Positions 1 through 7,396 are shown, counted from the first letter of the stretch. The stretch is 7,495 nucleotides of DNA from an uncultured Methanobrevibacter sp. (GCF_900316895.1 NZ_ONER01000077.1:1-7495); one strand, 5' to 3'. Numbers and translations are program-made. The notes: generated by a model from the letters alone, not told the origin.

Positions 1-3000
1 GTTAAGTTTTCATACACTTCATCCTCTGATATGATGAAATTCGCATTAATCATTTCAAATTTATACCCAAAGAGATATGTATTGAAGTTATGGTCATTCA
101 TTAGACCTACTGTATAGTTACCTCCCAATACTTCTTCAAAAGTGATGTAGAAATTCTGGGACCCGTTATTGTACATTGTGTATGCTGGTACTTGGTCGAA
201 GTACATTAAAACCACTGAATCAAATGAATCTAGGGTTGTACCGTTAATTATGACTGTTTGGTTGATTTTATCAATAATAACGTTATATATTTCACCAGTA
301 CCGTTGAAAACACAATATTTGCTGGTAATTTCACTAACTTCAGGGCCTGCAAAGTAATTCATTGTAAGGTTTCCTTCTTCTCCCTGGAAGTTATCTAAAA
401 AGGTACAGAATCCAAATGTTGCTGAGGAGTATTGTTCGAGGTCGGCCTCGATATAGATTGCTCCACCTTCTTCACCTGCAATATTGTTCATAAATGTACA
501 GTTTAGTGCAATGAGGGTTGCATCTTGGTCTGAATCCATTGAACCAATACATATGTAGAAATTACAGTTAGTCATGGTCAAAGTACCTGCAACCAGTTCA
601 ATAGCTCCACCTTCAGAGTTGTATCCATTAATTACTGTAATGTTTTCCAGTGTAATTGTAGGACCTTCGGTATTATATGGAACTGGAATAGGAGGTACTG
701 TTTCAATCCATTCCACCTCAGTATCATATGTTAAATGCAGGAAGTAATCTTCACCTTCACAGTCGAAAATAACCTCTTCGCCTCCATAAGCTCTGATTGT
801 TATTTCCAATTCTCCTTCAATGTCAATGCCACGGAAGTCTTCTCCTTTATAGGTTCCACCTCTAACTGTAATGATACCGCCCATTAGTGAAGCTTCGTCG
901 ATTGCATCTGCTAGGGTGTCGAAATATTGTGGTTCATCATCTTCATCCTCTTGGTATATGAAGTTGCCAGTTTCTTCATAGTCATCGAAAATGGAATCTT
1001 CATCACTAAGTAGGTCATTGTTTGAAGCAATAAGAAGATCATCATGGGAATTCCAATTGAAATTATTAACGTTTTCGTCATCTACTTCCTCAATTGAGGA
1101 TTGGCCGAGAACATTGCTGGTAGTGCCAAGTGATGATCCGCCTTTGACATTCAAAGTGGCCTCAGCAGAACCTGATAAGTAGTTTACACGTTCCTGTGAA
1201 GTGACCTTGATTGCGTAAGTTCCAGGAGCAAATGTTTTACCCACTTCAATGGACTTGCTGCCGTTGATCAATGTGATGAGCTTGTAGTCACCAATTTCTA
1301 TTGTGTAGATTGATGGAACATTTGTTTCAATGTTTACAGTAATGTTTTCGTCAGATCCAACTTCCACATCCGCTACAGATATGGTTGGATTGGCCTTTTT
1401 CACTTCAAAATCAATAATGGAATATGTGGATTCGAAAGCTTCGTCATTATATAATGCTACAAGAGTGTATTTTCCTGCATCTAATTTCAATGACTCAAGT
1501 TCCTCTTTTGTATAATATACTCCATTCAATTGGTAGGTTATTGTACCAATAGCATTTGCAGGTAGTGTTTCAGTGACTTTTATGGTTTCACCATATGTGA
1601 TATTGTCAACGGAAACATTCAAATCAAAGCTTGCACTGTTGACTTTGAACATTTTAGTAATACTGTCCATATGATATGCATTTTCATTGTAATCTACAAT
1701 ACCGTTTAAAACAGCATGATATTTGCCCGGATTCAATATGTCTGTATTATAGGTGAATGCATTGTCTTTGATTTCCACAGTGACGTTTTCACCAGCGACT
1801 GTTAAATTAGCTGCAGCATAGATATTAGCACCAATATCTGCTGTACCGCTGATTATTGAGCTTTCACCGTATTTAACATTCAATGCTTTTAATTCAACAT
1901 TTTTAACATCAAAAATGGTATCATGAGCTACGGTAAATCCATTGTTGTAAATATTTCTGTATTCACCGGTGTTATTTGCAAGAACACAACCGTCAATTAA
2001 TGCTGTAACTTTAGGAGATGTTGCAATAGCTCCAATTGTTGCTTCGTTGTTCATAATGAGGCTGCTGTCAATAAATAACCTGAGCTTTTCATTATTAGGG
2101 TTTTTGATTAAAATAACAGAACCCCTTTTACCTTTATTGTTATTGAAAGTACAGGTGTCGATGTTTGCGTTTGAAATTCCGTCAAGGCAAATGACTCCAC
2201 CATTAACATCCTTGTTGGAGTTGCTTTCAAAGTTGGATGAGTCAATATTAAAGGTTACTTCCGCATCGTTTGCGTTGACATAAATTACTCCACCTTCAAG
2301 TTCTGCATCTTCGCCTGCATCATTTTTGATGTCGTTTTTAATGAATTCGGATAATGAGACACTCACATATATTGAGTTATTTCCGACATATATTGCAGAT
2401 CCTTTAACAGCAGTATTCTGTTCAAAGTCACATGAAGCAACTGCTGGTTCAATTTGAATTAAGTTTTTGAAGTGCAATGCTCCGCCTTCACGTGCAGTGT
2501 TATTAATGAATTTGGAAGATGTGATTGAAACATCACTATAACCTAGTGATGTGACTGCTGCAGTGCTTGCTTTTAAAGGAGCGACGTTGTTTATGAAATT
2601 ACAGTTCTCAATTTCTAATGATTCCCCGTCACTGAATATAGCTGCTCCACCATTTTCGGCAAATGATGTCTTAGTAATCATATTGTTAGTAAAGTTACAT
2701 GAATCCACTGTAAGATCTCCATGATTGACTATAACTCCATAATTGGTGTTTCTGTTGCGGATTCCTTTGAATGTTATTCCGTATATGGTGACTTCAGAGG
2801 TTTCCTGAACTATAATGAAATTGCCGTCATGGCCTTGGGCATCAAAGACTGCACCTTCCAATGCAATGAGGTCTAAAGTCTTATTGAATATTACAATTCC
2901 GGTTTCACTATAAGTTCCTTTTTTAATGAAAATTGTATCTCCATCATTGGAATTTACGATAGCCTCTTTTAAAGTATCATATTCAGCATTTGTGCTCACT

Positions 3001-5642
3001 ACAACGAAGTTGCTGTAGGTTTTGCTTACTGAAAATGTTGTGAAATTCAATGCAAGAGTGAAGTTCTCATCACTACCGCTCATACCAAGGACTGTATAAT
3101 TACCTAAATCAAGGCCAGTCAATTTTACACTGCCTTTACCGTCTACAACTTCAACCTGATATTGTGTGTTTCCAATGAAAATTGTGAAAGTTTTATCCCA
3201 ATTTGCATAAACATTTAAAACAGGTATTTCAGGTATTAATACATCTTTTACTTCAAGTTTCATTATTATTTTAGCTCTTTCAATAAATATTTTTGCATAT
3301 GGGTAATTATCCAAATAGAATTCGTTTCCATTTATATCGGAGTAATAGTTATGTCCAAAGAAATGATCATTACTGTCGGATTGTGTATCACTTCCGGACA
3401 TATCGATTTCATGTGTTCCTCCGGAAAGTAATCCCATGCTCATATTGAATTTATTATCTTCAATTGTAACTACATCCCCAATAATGCCATCATCTAAAAG
3501 TCCTGATAAAAGGGTATAATTGTTATTCAAATTGGATCCCCAATCAAAAATACCATCAAAGATATATTCAACACCATAGACGCTGTCTTTTACATTTATT
3601 GTTAAGTTCAAATCAAATTCATTATCTTCTAAATTGATTTTTCTTGTGATTGATTCAGAGTATATGTTTCTGTAAGTGGTTGCAACATTGGTATCGAAAA
3701 CACACTCAGTCATATTTATGAGACTGTCTGCGAGGTCGGTTATATAAATAGCCCCTCCAATTTCAGCAATATTTCCCATAAATAAAGTGTCATGAGCTTC
3801 AAGATTGCTGGCATATATTGCTCCACCTTCACCAGTAGCCACATTAGTGGTAAATTCTGAGTCGGTAATATTTAAATAAGAAGAGGAATCTGCATTGATT
3901 GCTCCACCATTAATGCCTTGATTGGAATCGAAAGTACAATCATATATATTTGCAATAGTGTTTTTGAAAAGTGATTGACCATTTGATTCAAAAGTACATC
4001 CATAAAGTCCTAAGTTTGAATTTTCCGCGTTAATAGGAGTTCCCGGTTCATCTTCGGAATTGACAGTATTGTTAAATATACAATCTGTAATGGTACATTC
4101 TGCAGCAGTATTGAATTTTAATGCAGCATCTATAAATTTGCCGATTACAGTTATATCTTTCATGTGAAGTTCCCCATTAGAACCAACAGAGAACAAATAA
4201 TTTTGAGAATCTGATGAAAAGATGACATCTTCAGCCAATCCAGTAATATCTAATTTAGGGCTGATTGAAACCATCTTATTTACAATATCCACATTAAAAT
4301 TATTACTTCCAGTCCATGTTCCACCTTCAACAGCAATATCACCAGTTCCACCAAATGGAATAGCGTTTACTGCGTCTTTTAAAGTTTCAAATACTTTAAT
4401 ATCTTCACCCATAGTCAAGACAAAATTAGGTTCTACAATTGTAAAAGTATTTCCAGGATATGAGTATCTTTTTTCACCATCTTTCATCATGTAAACTGTA
4501 TATGTTCCTTTTTCAAGATCTGTGAATTCGACAGAATGGAGACTAGCCCAAGGTTTTTCCCCATAATAAGAATCATCTTTATATAAAACCACTAAATTTA
4601 CATCCTCCTCTTCAATGTCAGGTGTTATTTCCACTGATTTAACAGTAGCATCAACATCAATATCAAGGGAACCATGTCCTTTAAAGCGACAATCGTTAAA
4701 CTCCCACTCTCCAGGTGCACCCTCACCGTCTTCATATCCAAAATCGTTTTCTTCGTAACCGACTTCATCGTTACCCACTTTATTGCCTTCGAAATAACAA
4801 TTATTAAGGGTAACACTACCATCATCCTCACAGGAAATGGCTCCACCAGTATCAGCTGCCTTGTTATTTGTGAACACACAATTGTTGGCTATAAATGAAC
4901 CTCCATCGGACACACTTATGGCTCCACCATAACGGCCTCCCTCATTTCCAGTCAGTACACAGTTGTTCAATGTCAATTGTCCTTCGGAAATTTCAATAGC
5001 TCCACCATCTTTTGTTGCTTTCCCTTTTGTGAAGGATATGCCATTGAATGTAATTTTACAGTTAGCATTTTCAAACCAAAACAGGTAATCATTATTACTT
5101 CCGTCGAAAATAACCTGTTCACCATCAAATGGTCTTATTGTTATTGTCGCTTCATCTGAAAAATGAATATATATGTCCCCATCAGTTGTGGCGTCACGTT
5201 CTGTGTATGTACCGCCTTTAACCAATATTGTTCCTTTTTTGGTATCGCTATCTGCGATTTCATCCATAGCATCACGTAAATCAGTGTGCCATGTAGCTGC
5301 CTCAACATAGTAAAAACAATCTGTGTCGGCTTTAAGCACATCATCGTTTGAGGCGGAAAGCAATTCTCCTTTTGCACTAGGAGCTGCTTTCACCTCTTTC
5401 TGATTTGATACTTCTATTGAAGTATCGCTTTCACTTATTTCTTCAACGTCATTGACACTTTCACTCTGATAAACTGGAGTGGCATTGTCTTCTTGCTCAT
5501 AAGCAATAGACGTTGTTTCTATATATGTATCGCTGACTTCTCCTAGCGATGTATCATTCGCATCAGCTGCCGAAATTGCACTGACACTCATGATCATTAC
5601 AAGGGATATTATCAGCAATATTCCTATCCTTTTTTTCTTCAT
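1..5642 (-). CDS. Giant secreted adhesin-like protein, beta-helix plus Ig-like modules, C-terminus off the left edge
   Basis: One frame stays open for 1880 codons from ATG at 5642 to the window edge, so the gene is 3'-partial. Residues 1-26 are a signal peptide (MKKKR, hydrophobic core, ISAA). An acidic Ser/Asp/Glu linker (27-109) follows. The rest alternates right-handed parallel beta-helix blocks, with GGAI turns and NNC-x-F coils (about 110-322, 415-661, 888-1235, 1574-1780), with beta-sandwich Ig-like segments (about 325-405, 675-740, 792-874, 1248-1335, 1338-1417, 1418-1501, 1790-1870). Helix blocks open with a DTL-x-DAI or similar stretch, then GGTY or GTY, as in pectin-lyase-fold surface proteins. 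This is the architecture of methanogen adhesin-like proteins, thought to act outside the cell in contact with partners, host material or particles. No enzyme active site is recognisable. A GAGGT ribosome site supports the start. Expression is probably controlled by the divergent TetR genes. The binding target is unknown, and the wall-anchoring region is not in view. Confidence is high for the gene and class, low for the ligand. Confidence 0.93.
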   Translation of the reverse strand, partial: MKKKRIGILLIISLVMIMSVSAISAADANDTSLGEVSDTYIETTSIAYEQEDNATPVYQSESVNDVEEISESDTSIEVSNQKEVKAAPSAKGELLSASNDDVLKADTDCFYYVEAATWHTDLRDAMDEIADSDTKKGTILVKGGTYTERDATTDGDIYIHFSDEATITIRPFDGEQVIFDGSNNDYLFWFENANCKITFNGISFTKGKATKDGGAIEISEGQLTLNNCVLTGNEGGRYGGAISVSDGGSFIANNCVFTNNKAADTGGAISCEDDGSVTLNNCYFEGNKVGNDEVGYEENDFGYEDGEGAPGEWEFNDCRFKGHGSLDIDVDATVKSVEITPDIEEEDVNLVVLYKDDSYYGEKPWASLHSVEFTDLEKGTYTVYMMKDGEKRYSYPGNTFTIVEPNFVLTMGEDIKVFETLKDAVNAIPFGGTGDIAVEGGTWTGSNNFNVDIVNKMVSISPKLDITGLAEDVIFSSDSQNYLFSVGSNGELHMKDITVIGKFIDAALKFNTAAECTITDCIFNNTVNSEDEPGTPINAENSNLGLYGCTFESNGQSLFKNTIANIYDCTFDSNQGINGGAINADSSSYLNITDSEFTTNVATGEGGAIYASNLEAHDTLFMGNIAEIGGAIYITDLADSLINMTECVFDTNVATTYRNIYSESITRKINLEDNEFDLNLTINVKDSVYGVEYIFDGIFDWGSNLNNNYTLLSGLLDDGIIGDVVTIEDNKFNMSMGLLSGGTHEIDMSGSDTQSDSNDHFFGHNYYSDINGNEFYLDNYPYAKIFIERAKIIMKLEVKDVLIPEIPVLNVYANWDKTFTIFIGNTQYQVEVVDGKGSVKLTGLDLGNYTVLGMSGSDENFTLALNFTTFSVSKTYSNFVVVSTNAEYDTLKEAIVNSNDGDTIFIKKGTYSETGIVIFNKTLDLIALEGAVFDAQGHDGNFIIVQETSEVTIYGITFKGIRNRNTNYGVIVNHGDLTVDSCNFTNNMITKTSFAENGGAAIFSDGESLEIENCNFINNVAPLKASTAAVTSLGYSDVSITSSKFINNTAREGGALHFKNLIQIEPAVASCDFEQNTAVKGSAIYVGNNSIYVSVSLSEFIKNDIKNDAGEDAELEGGVIYVNANDAEVTFNIDSSNFESNSNKDVNGGVICLDGISNANIDTCTFNNNKGKRGSVILIKNPNNEKLRLFIDSSLIMNNEATIGAIATSPKVTALIDGCVLANNTGEYRNIYNNGFTVAHDTIFDVKNVELKALNVKYGESSIISGTADIGANIYAAANLTVAGENVTVEIKDNAFTYNTDILNPGKYHAVLNGIVDYNENAYHMDSITKMFKVNSASFDLNVSVDNITYGETIKVTETLPANAIGTITYQLNGVYYTKEELESLKLDAGKYTLVALYNDEAFESTYSIIDFEVKKANPTISVADVEVGSDENITVNIETNVPSIYTIEIGDYKLITLINGSKSIEVGKTFAPGTYAIKVTSQERVNYLSGSAEATLNVKGGSSLGTTSNVLGQSSIEEVDDENVNNFNWNSHDDLLIASNNDLLSDEDSIFDDYEETGNFIYQEDEDDEPQYFDTLADAIDEASLMGGIITVRGGTYKGEDFRGIDIEGELEITIRAYGGEEVIFDCEGEDYFLHLTYDTEVEWIETVPPIPVPYNTEGPTITLENITVINGYNSEGGAIELVAGTLTMTNCNFYICIGSMDSDQDATLIALNCTFMNNIAGEEGGAIYIEADLEQYSSATFGFCTFLDNFQGEEGNLTMNYFAGPEVSEITSKYCVFNGTGEIYNVIIDKINQTVIINGTTLDSFDSVVLMYFDQVPAYTMYNNGSQNFYITFEEVLGGNYTVGLMNDHNFNTYLFGYKFEMINANFIISEDEVYENL
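3..1037 (-). repeat. Adhesin supermodule, copy B (residues about 1536-1880)
   Basis: This copy begins with LLIASNNDLL in a second acidic Asp/Glu-rich linker. It continues with FDTLADAIDEA (from 1574), RGGTY (1594-1598), GGAI turns at 1678 and 1726, and an Ig-like end segment with VVLMYF around 1810-1815 and GGNYTVGLM. The last visible residues, VYENL, align with VFETL of copy A. The copies are diverged at DNA level, so this is an old protein-level duplication rather than a recent DNA repeat. The copy may continue off the left edge. Confidence 0.8.
1140..1901 (-). other. Three tandem Ig-like domains in the adhesin
   Basis: Residues about 1248-1501 hold three units of about 80-88 residues. They end with FKVNSA (about 1333-1338), FEVKKA (1412-1417) and LNVKGG (1497-1502). 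Each has a V/I-x-YGE or similar start and a late GKY-type strand (PGKYHAVL, AGKYTLVAL, PGTYAIKV). They form a stalk between the long beta-helix block 3 and the internal acidic linker that starts copy B. The family resembles the bacterial Ig-like repeats common in methanogen surface proteins. Confidence 0.68.
1938..2981 (-). other. Adhesin beta-helix block 3, the longest
   Basis: Residues about 888-1235 open with YDTLKEAI and KKGTY (907-911). They run through many NNCxF/SSKF coils with GGA or GGV turns and close with EYRNIY (1227-1232). The regular spacing of small, Asn and Cys residues fits a long right-handed beta-helix of about a dozen or more turns. This block has no equivalent in the flanking A/B duplication and lies between the two copies. 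Confidence 0.7.
3021..3620 (-). other. Adhesin Ig-like segments 2 and 3
   Basis: Residues about 675-874 separate beta-helix blocks 2 and 3. The first part (LNLTINVKDSVYGVEYIF) is a weakly recognisable beta-sandwich. The second, from about 792, is a better Ig-like domain, with VLNVYANWDKTFTIFIG, then a VKLTGLDLGNYTV strand and a final NFTTFSVSK strand. Such domains are usual spacers in archaeal and bacterial adhesins. The exact family cannot be assigned by eye. Confidence 0.6.
3660..4388 (-). other. Adhesin beta-helix block 2
   Basis: Residues about 419-661 open with ETLKDAVNAI and VEGGTW (439-443). They carry repeated CxF coils (CIFNN, CTFESN, CTFDSN) and three GGAI turns near residues 579, 606 and 629. 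The block closes with YRNIY (657-661), a motif that also closes block 3. This is a parallel beta-helix by pattern. No catalytic residues are recognisable. Confidence 0.72.
4380..5363 (-). repeat. Adhesin supermodule, copy A (residues about 94-421)
   Basis: The order is an acidic linker with LLSASNDD (94-101), a beta-helix starting near residue 110 with GGTY at 143-146 and GGAI turns at 213, 239 and 266, then an Ig-like segment (325-405, containing VVLY and KGTYTVYMM). It ends at VFETL (417-421), where the next helix starts. The same order recurs at residues 1536-1880. Landmark offsets are 1442 (LLxASN), 1452 (GGTY), 1465 (GGAI), 1459 (VVL) and 1459 (the E of ETL/ENL). Confidence 0.82.
5565..5642 (-). 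other. Signal peptide of the adhesin
   Basis: Residues 1-26 have the expected order: a basic start (MKKKR), a hydrophobic core rich in Ile, Leu, Val and Met, then a small-residue end (SVSAISAA). Cleavage is likely after Ala25 or Ala26, just before DANDTS. This directs the protein through the Sec route to the outside of the cell and is the best evidence for the chosen start. Confidence 0.88.
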
Positions 5643-5651
5643 TTTTAAAAT

Positions 5652-5656
5652 ACCTC
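5652..5656 (-). promoter_or_regulatory. Ribosome binding site of the adhesin gene
   Basis: The minus strand reads GAGGT with nine bases to the ATG at 5642. This matches the methanogen anti-Shine-Dalgarno consensus GGAGGTGA and supports this start codon. Neither TetR gene has as clear a site. Confidence 0.75.
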
Positions 5657-5679
5657 ATATTTTAATAAAGTAATTGAAC

Positions 5680-5697
5680 AGAACGAACGTTCGGTTA
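5680..5697 (-). promoter_or_regulatory. TetR operator 1, at the adhesin promoter
   Basis: The minus strand reads TAACCGAACGTTCGTTCT, with a perfect 10-bp palindrome CGAACGTTCG at 5684-5693. It matches the site in front of the TetR operon at 17 of 18 bases and has the same orientation and the same 37-bp distance to its start codon. GAAC/GTTC palindromes are typical of TetR-family operators. Its place just after the TATA box suggests repression by blocking polymerase or initiation factors. Confidence 0.8.
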
Positions 5698-5698
5698 C

Positions 5699-5705
5699 TT
5701 ATATG
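5699..5705 (-). promoter_or_regulatory. TATA-box candidate of the adhesin promoter
   Basis: The minus strand reads CATATAA, preceded by the A-rich AAACAG that could serve as BRE. With the usual archaeal spacing of about 25 bp, transcription would start near 5677. That leaves a leader of about 35 bases holding the GAGGT site. The operator at 5680-5697 then falls between the TATA box and the start point. Confidence 0.55.
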
Positions 5706-6001
5706 CTGTTTAAAGAGCATACATCCTTTATTATACTATAATCTTTATTTTTAACTAATATATATGAATTACTATCTTTTGGCGAATGTAAAGTGGAAAT
5801 TTTTTCTATGAATTTACATTATTGATACGATATTTATATACAAAAACTAAAATTATGATTAAAAAAATAAATAAAATTATAATTATTTAAAATAAAATTA
5901 AATATATAGAAAAAAACACAAATATTGTTCCTTTTATAGTTATATAAAATTTTTGGTGTTTTAATTAACAGAAATATGAGTTTAATTTGTATTTTCCAAT
6001 A

Positions 6002-6019
6002 TAATAGAACACTCGTCCC
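6002..6019 (+). promoter_or_regulatory. Possible third, degenerate TetR operator
   Basis: The bases TAATAGAACACTCGTCCC match operator 2 at 13 of 18 positions, including the GAAC and TCGT cores, in the same orientation and 36 bp upstream of it. Without a computed background this could be chance in a short motif search. It is listed as a candidate auxiliary site only. Confidence 0.35.
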
Positions 6020-6026
6020 CCATATC

Positions 6027-6035
6027 TATTTTTAT
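6027..6035 (+). promoter_or_regulatory. TATA-like element of the TetR operon
   Basis: TATTTTTAT lies two bases before operator 2, mirroring the TATA box and operator arrangement at the adhesin promoter. A start point about 25 bp downstream would fall near 6058. The match to the archaeal consensus is only fair, so the call rests partly on the symmetry with the other promoter. Confidence 0.42.
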
Positions 6036-6037
6036 CA

Positions 6038-6055
6038 TAACAGAACGTTCGTTCT
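6038..6055 (+). promoter_or_regulatory. TetR operator 2, at the TetR operon promoter
   Basis: The bases TAACAGAACGTTCGTTCT contain the palindrome GAACGTTC (6043-6050) and an AGAAC/GTTCT inverted repeat (6042-6046 with 6051-6055). The site is nearly identical to operator 1 and ends 37 bp before the ATG at 6093. It implies autoregulation of the TetR genes. Confidence 0.8.
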
Positions 6056-6092
6056 CTACATCATTTAATAAGTAAAAAATATATAACATTAA

Positions 6093-6704
6093 ATGATGAA
6101 TACAAAACAATTAATTTTAGAAACAACTTTAAAATTAATGATTGAAAATAAGAACTCTATTATTTCTATTAGAGAAATCAGTAATGCCTCAGGAATTGCT
6201 ATCGGTGGGATATATCATCATTTTTCAAATAAAGAAGAGATATATAATGAACTTACTGAAAGATATTATATAAACTATTATAAATTTGATTTTGACAAAC
6301 TCCAGCAGATAAAGGGAAATGCAAAAGAGAAAATCCACAATGTCATGGCTGAAATTTTTAAGCAAAAAGAAACCGGAATCCCAATTGAATCGATTGATGA
6401 TGAAATAGACTACAGATCCATATTGTTGGTTTTGAGTGGAAATGGATTTGCTTATGAAAATAATGAGGAGCTTAACCAAAGTATCATAAAAGAATCAAGG
6501 GAATTTTTAACTGAAATTATCAAGGAAGGTCAAGAAAATGGGGAAATCCGACAAGACTTCTCAAGCGAAGATATTGCAGAATCATTAATTCTTATGTACA
6601 TGGGGATTCAATATAGATGGGAAGTAAATTTAATTTATGATATGAGTTCAGTCTTTGAAGATAATTTTAATTTGGAATGGGAAAAGATAAGGTTCAGAGA
6701 ATAA
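6093..6704 (+). CDS. TetR-family transcriptional regulator 1
   Basis: This is a 203-aa DNA-binding repressor of the usual TetR length. The N-terminal helix-turn-helix spans about residues 25-44 (SIREISNASGIAIGGIYHHF) and runs into the diagnostic FSNKEEIY. The remaining all-helical part would form the dimer interface and ligand pocket. Its ligand cannot be read from the sequence. It stands at the head of a two-gene operon, divergent from the giant adhesin, and matched operators sit before both. It therefore likely represses itself and the adhesin. No good ribosome site precedes it. ATG at 6093 or 6096 could be used, and 6096 gives an MNTK start like its paralogue. The C-terminal block EIRQDFS (151-157) and MYMGIQY (168-174) is almost unchanged in the next gene. 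The family call is secure and the target is inferred from position. Confidence 0.93.
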   Translation: MMNTKQLILETTLKLMIENKNSIISIREISNASGIAIGGIYHHFSNKEEIYNELTERYYINYYKFDFDKLQQIKGNAKEKIHNVMAEIFKQKETGIPIESIDDEIDYRSILLVLSGNGFAYENNEELNQSIIKESREFLTEIIKEGQENGEIRQDFSSEDIAESLILMYMGIQYRWEVNLIYDMSSVFEDNFNLEWEKIRFRE

Positions 6705-6722
6705 TTAAAACAATGTGGTTAG

Positions 6723-7325
6723 ATGAATACTAAAGACTTGATTCTTGAAAAAACACTAAAATTGATATTGGAAAAAGGCACAATTGACATTTCAATTAGT
6801 GAAATTCGAAATTGTACCGGACTGACAACCGGTGGGATATATTATCATTTTTCAGATAAAAACGACATATTTGAAGAAATTTTACAAAAGTATATGGTGG
6901 ATTATATTAAAATCGATTTTGATAAAATCCTCCTTGAAGGTTCATCAAAGGACAGAATCCATGATGCATTGTTTTACATTTTATATCATTACATAAACGG
7001 TGTGGAAATTGAAAGCATCAACGAAAAAATCAATTATAATAGCGTAATACTTCTTTTAACCTCAGTGGGATATGCCCATGAAAGAGTTAACCAGATAATT
7101 TCACAAACCGGGAACGATGTTAAAATGTTTTTAACTGACCTTGTCGAAGAGGGCAAAAGGCAAAATGAAATCAGACAGGACTTCTCGACTGAAAACATTG
7201 TGGAATCATTGTATATCATGTATATGGGAATTCAATATTATTGGTTGGTTTTCCCGGATTATGATGTTGATTTGATGTTTGAGAAAAACTTTGATATGAC
7301 TTGGCAGGCTATCGAATGCCAATGA
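6723..7325 (+). CDS. TetR-family transcriptional regulator 2, paralogue of the upstream gene
   Basis: This is a 200-aa protein with a TetR helix-turn-helix at about residues 24-43 (SISEIRNCTGLTTGGIYYHF) followed by SDKNDIF, then an all-helical ligand and dimer domain. By hand alignment it shares about 88 of 200 residues with regulator 1. Identity is highest in the N-terminal arm (MNTK, LILE, TLKL), the GGIY-HFS region and the C-terminal block (EIRQDFS, ESL, MYMGIQY). The recognition helix differs (NCTGLTT against NASGIAI), so DNA preference may differ. It starts 18 bp after regulator 1 and has no promoter of its own that I can see, so it is co-transcribed. A weak GTGGT three bases before ATG may serve as ribosome site. 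The conserved C-terminal block leaves open a heterodimer with regulator 1. The ligand is unknown. Confidence 0.92.
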   Translation: MNTKDLILEKTLKLILEKGTIDISISEIRNCTGLTTGGIYYHFSDKNDIFEEILQKYMVDYIKIDFDKILLEGSSKDRIHDALFYILYHYINGVEIESINEKINYNSVILLLTSVGYAHERVNQIISQTGNDVKMFLTDLVEEGKRQNEIRQDFSTENIVESLYIMYMGIQYYWLVFPDYDVDLMFEKNFDMTWQAIECQ

Positions 7326-7333
7326 AACATAGT

Positions 7334-7382
7334 TATTTTCCATTTTTTTTAAAATAAAGCATTTAATATAAAAATTTTTTTT
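7334..7382 (+). terminator. T-rich termination region of the TetR operon
   Basis: Two runs of eight T (7343-7350 and 7375-7382) follow the stop codon of regulator 2 within 60 bp. Archaeal polymerase terminates on such T-tracts without needing a hairpin. No strong stem lies directly before either run. Confidence 0.6.
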
Positions 7383-7396
7383 AGTGATATTGGCCT

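Larger units (their letters stand above)
5643..6092. other. Divergent intergenic region of 450 bp
   Basis: This region is very AT-rich and has no credible gene. It holds the adhesin leader and promoter at the left end and the TetR promoter at the right end. Two strong operators and one degenerate site lie near the ends. Between about 5710 and 6000 I see only AT-rich sequence, with no clear hairpin, tRNA or small reading frame. Its length is greater than two simple promoters need, so further control sites could be hidden. Confidence 0.8.

Noticed and set aside
169..4898. Short plus-strand open frames such as 169-357, 991-1182, 1330-1515, 1969-2283, 4222-4494 and 4674-4898
   Set aside because: They lie antisense to the continuous adhesin frame, lack ribosome sites and have compositions that are the reverse complement of its repeats.
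461..5006. Recurring GGTGGAGC-type octamers along the adhesin as a DNA repeat or CRISPR-like array
   Set aside because: They encode the GGA turns of the beta-helix, occur in frame at irregular spacing and have no conserved longer repeat or spacer pattern.
4625..5377. Minus-strand frames 4625-4879 and 5141-5377
   Set aside because: They are in another frame of the adhesin gene, which itself reads through with a signal peptide and recognisable domains.
6225..6479. Minus-strand frame within the first TetR gene
   Set aside because: It is antisense to a clear TetR coding sequence, and its hydrophobic look comes from the AT-rich complement.
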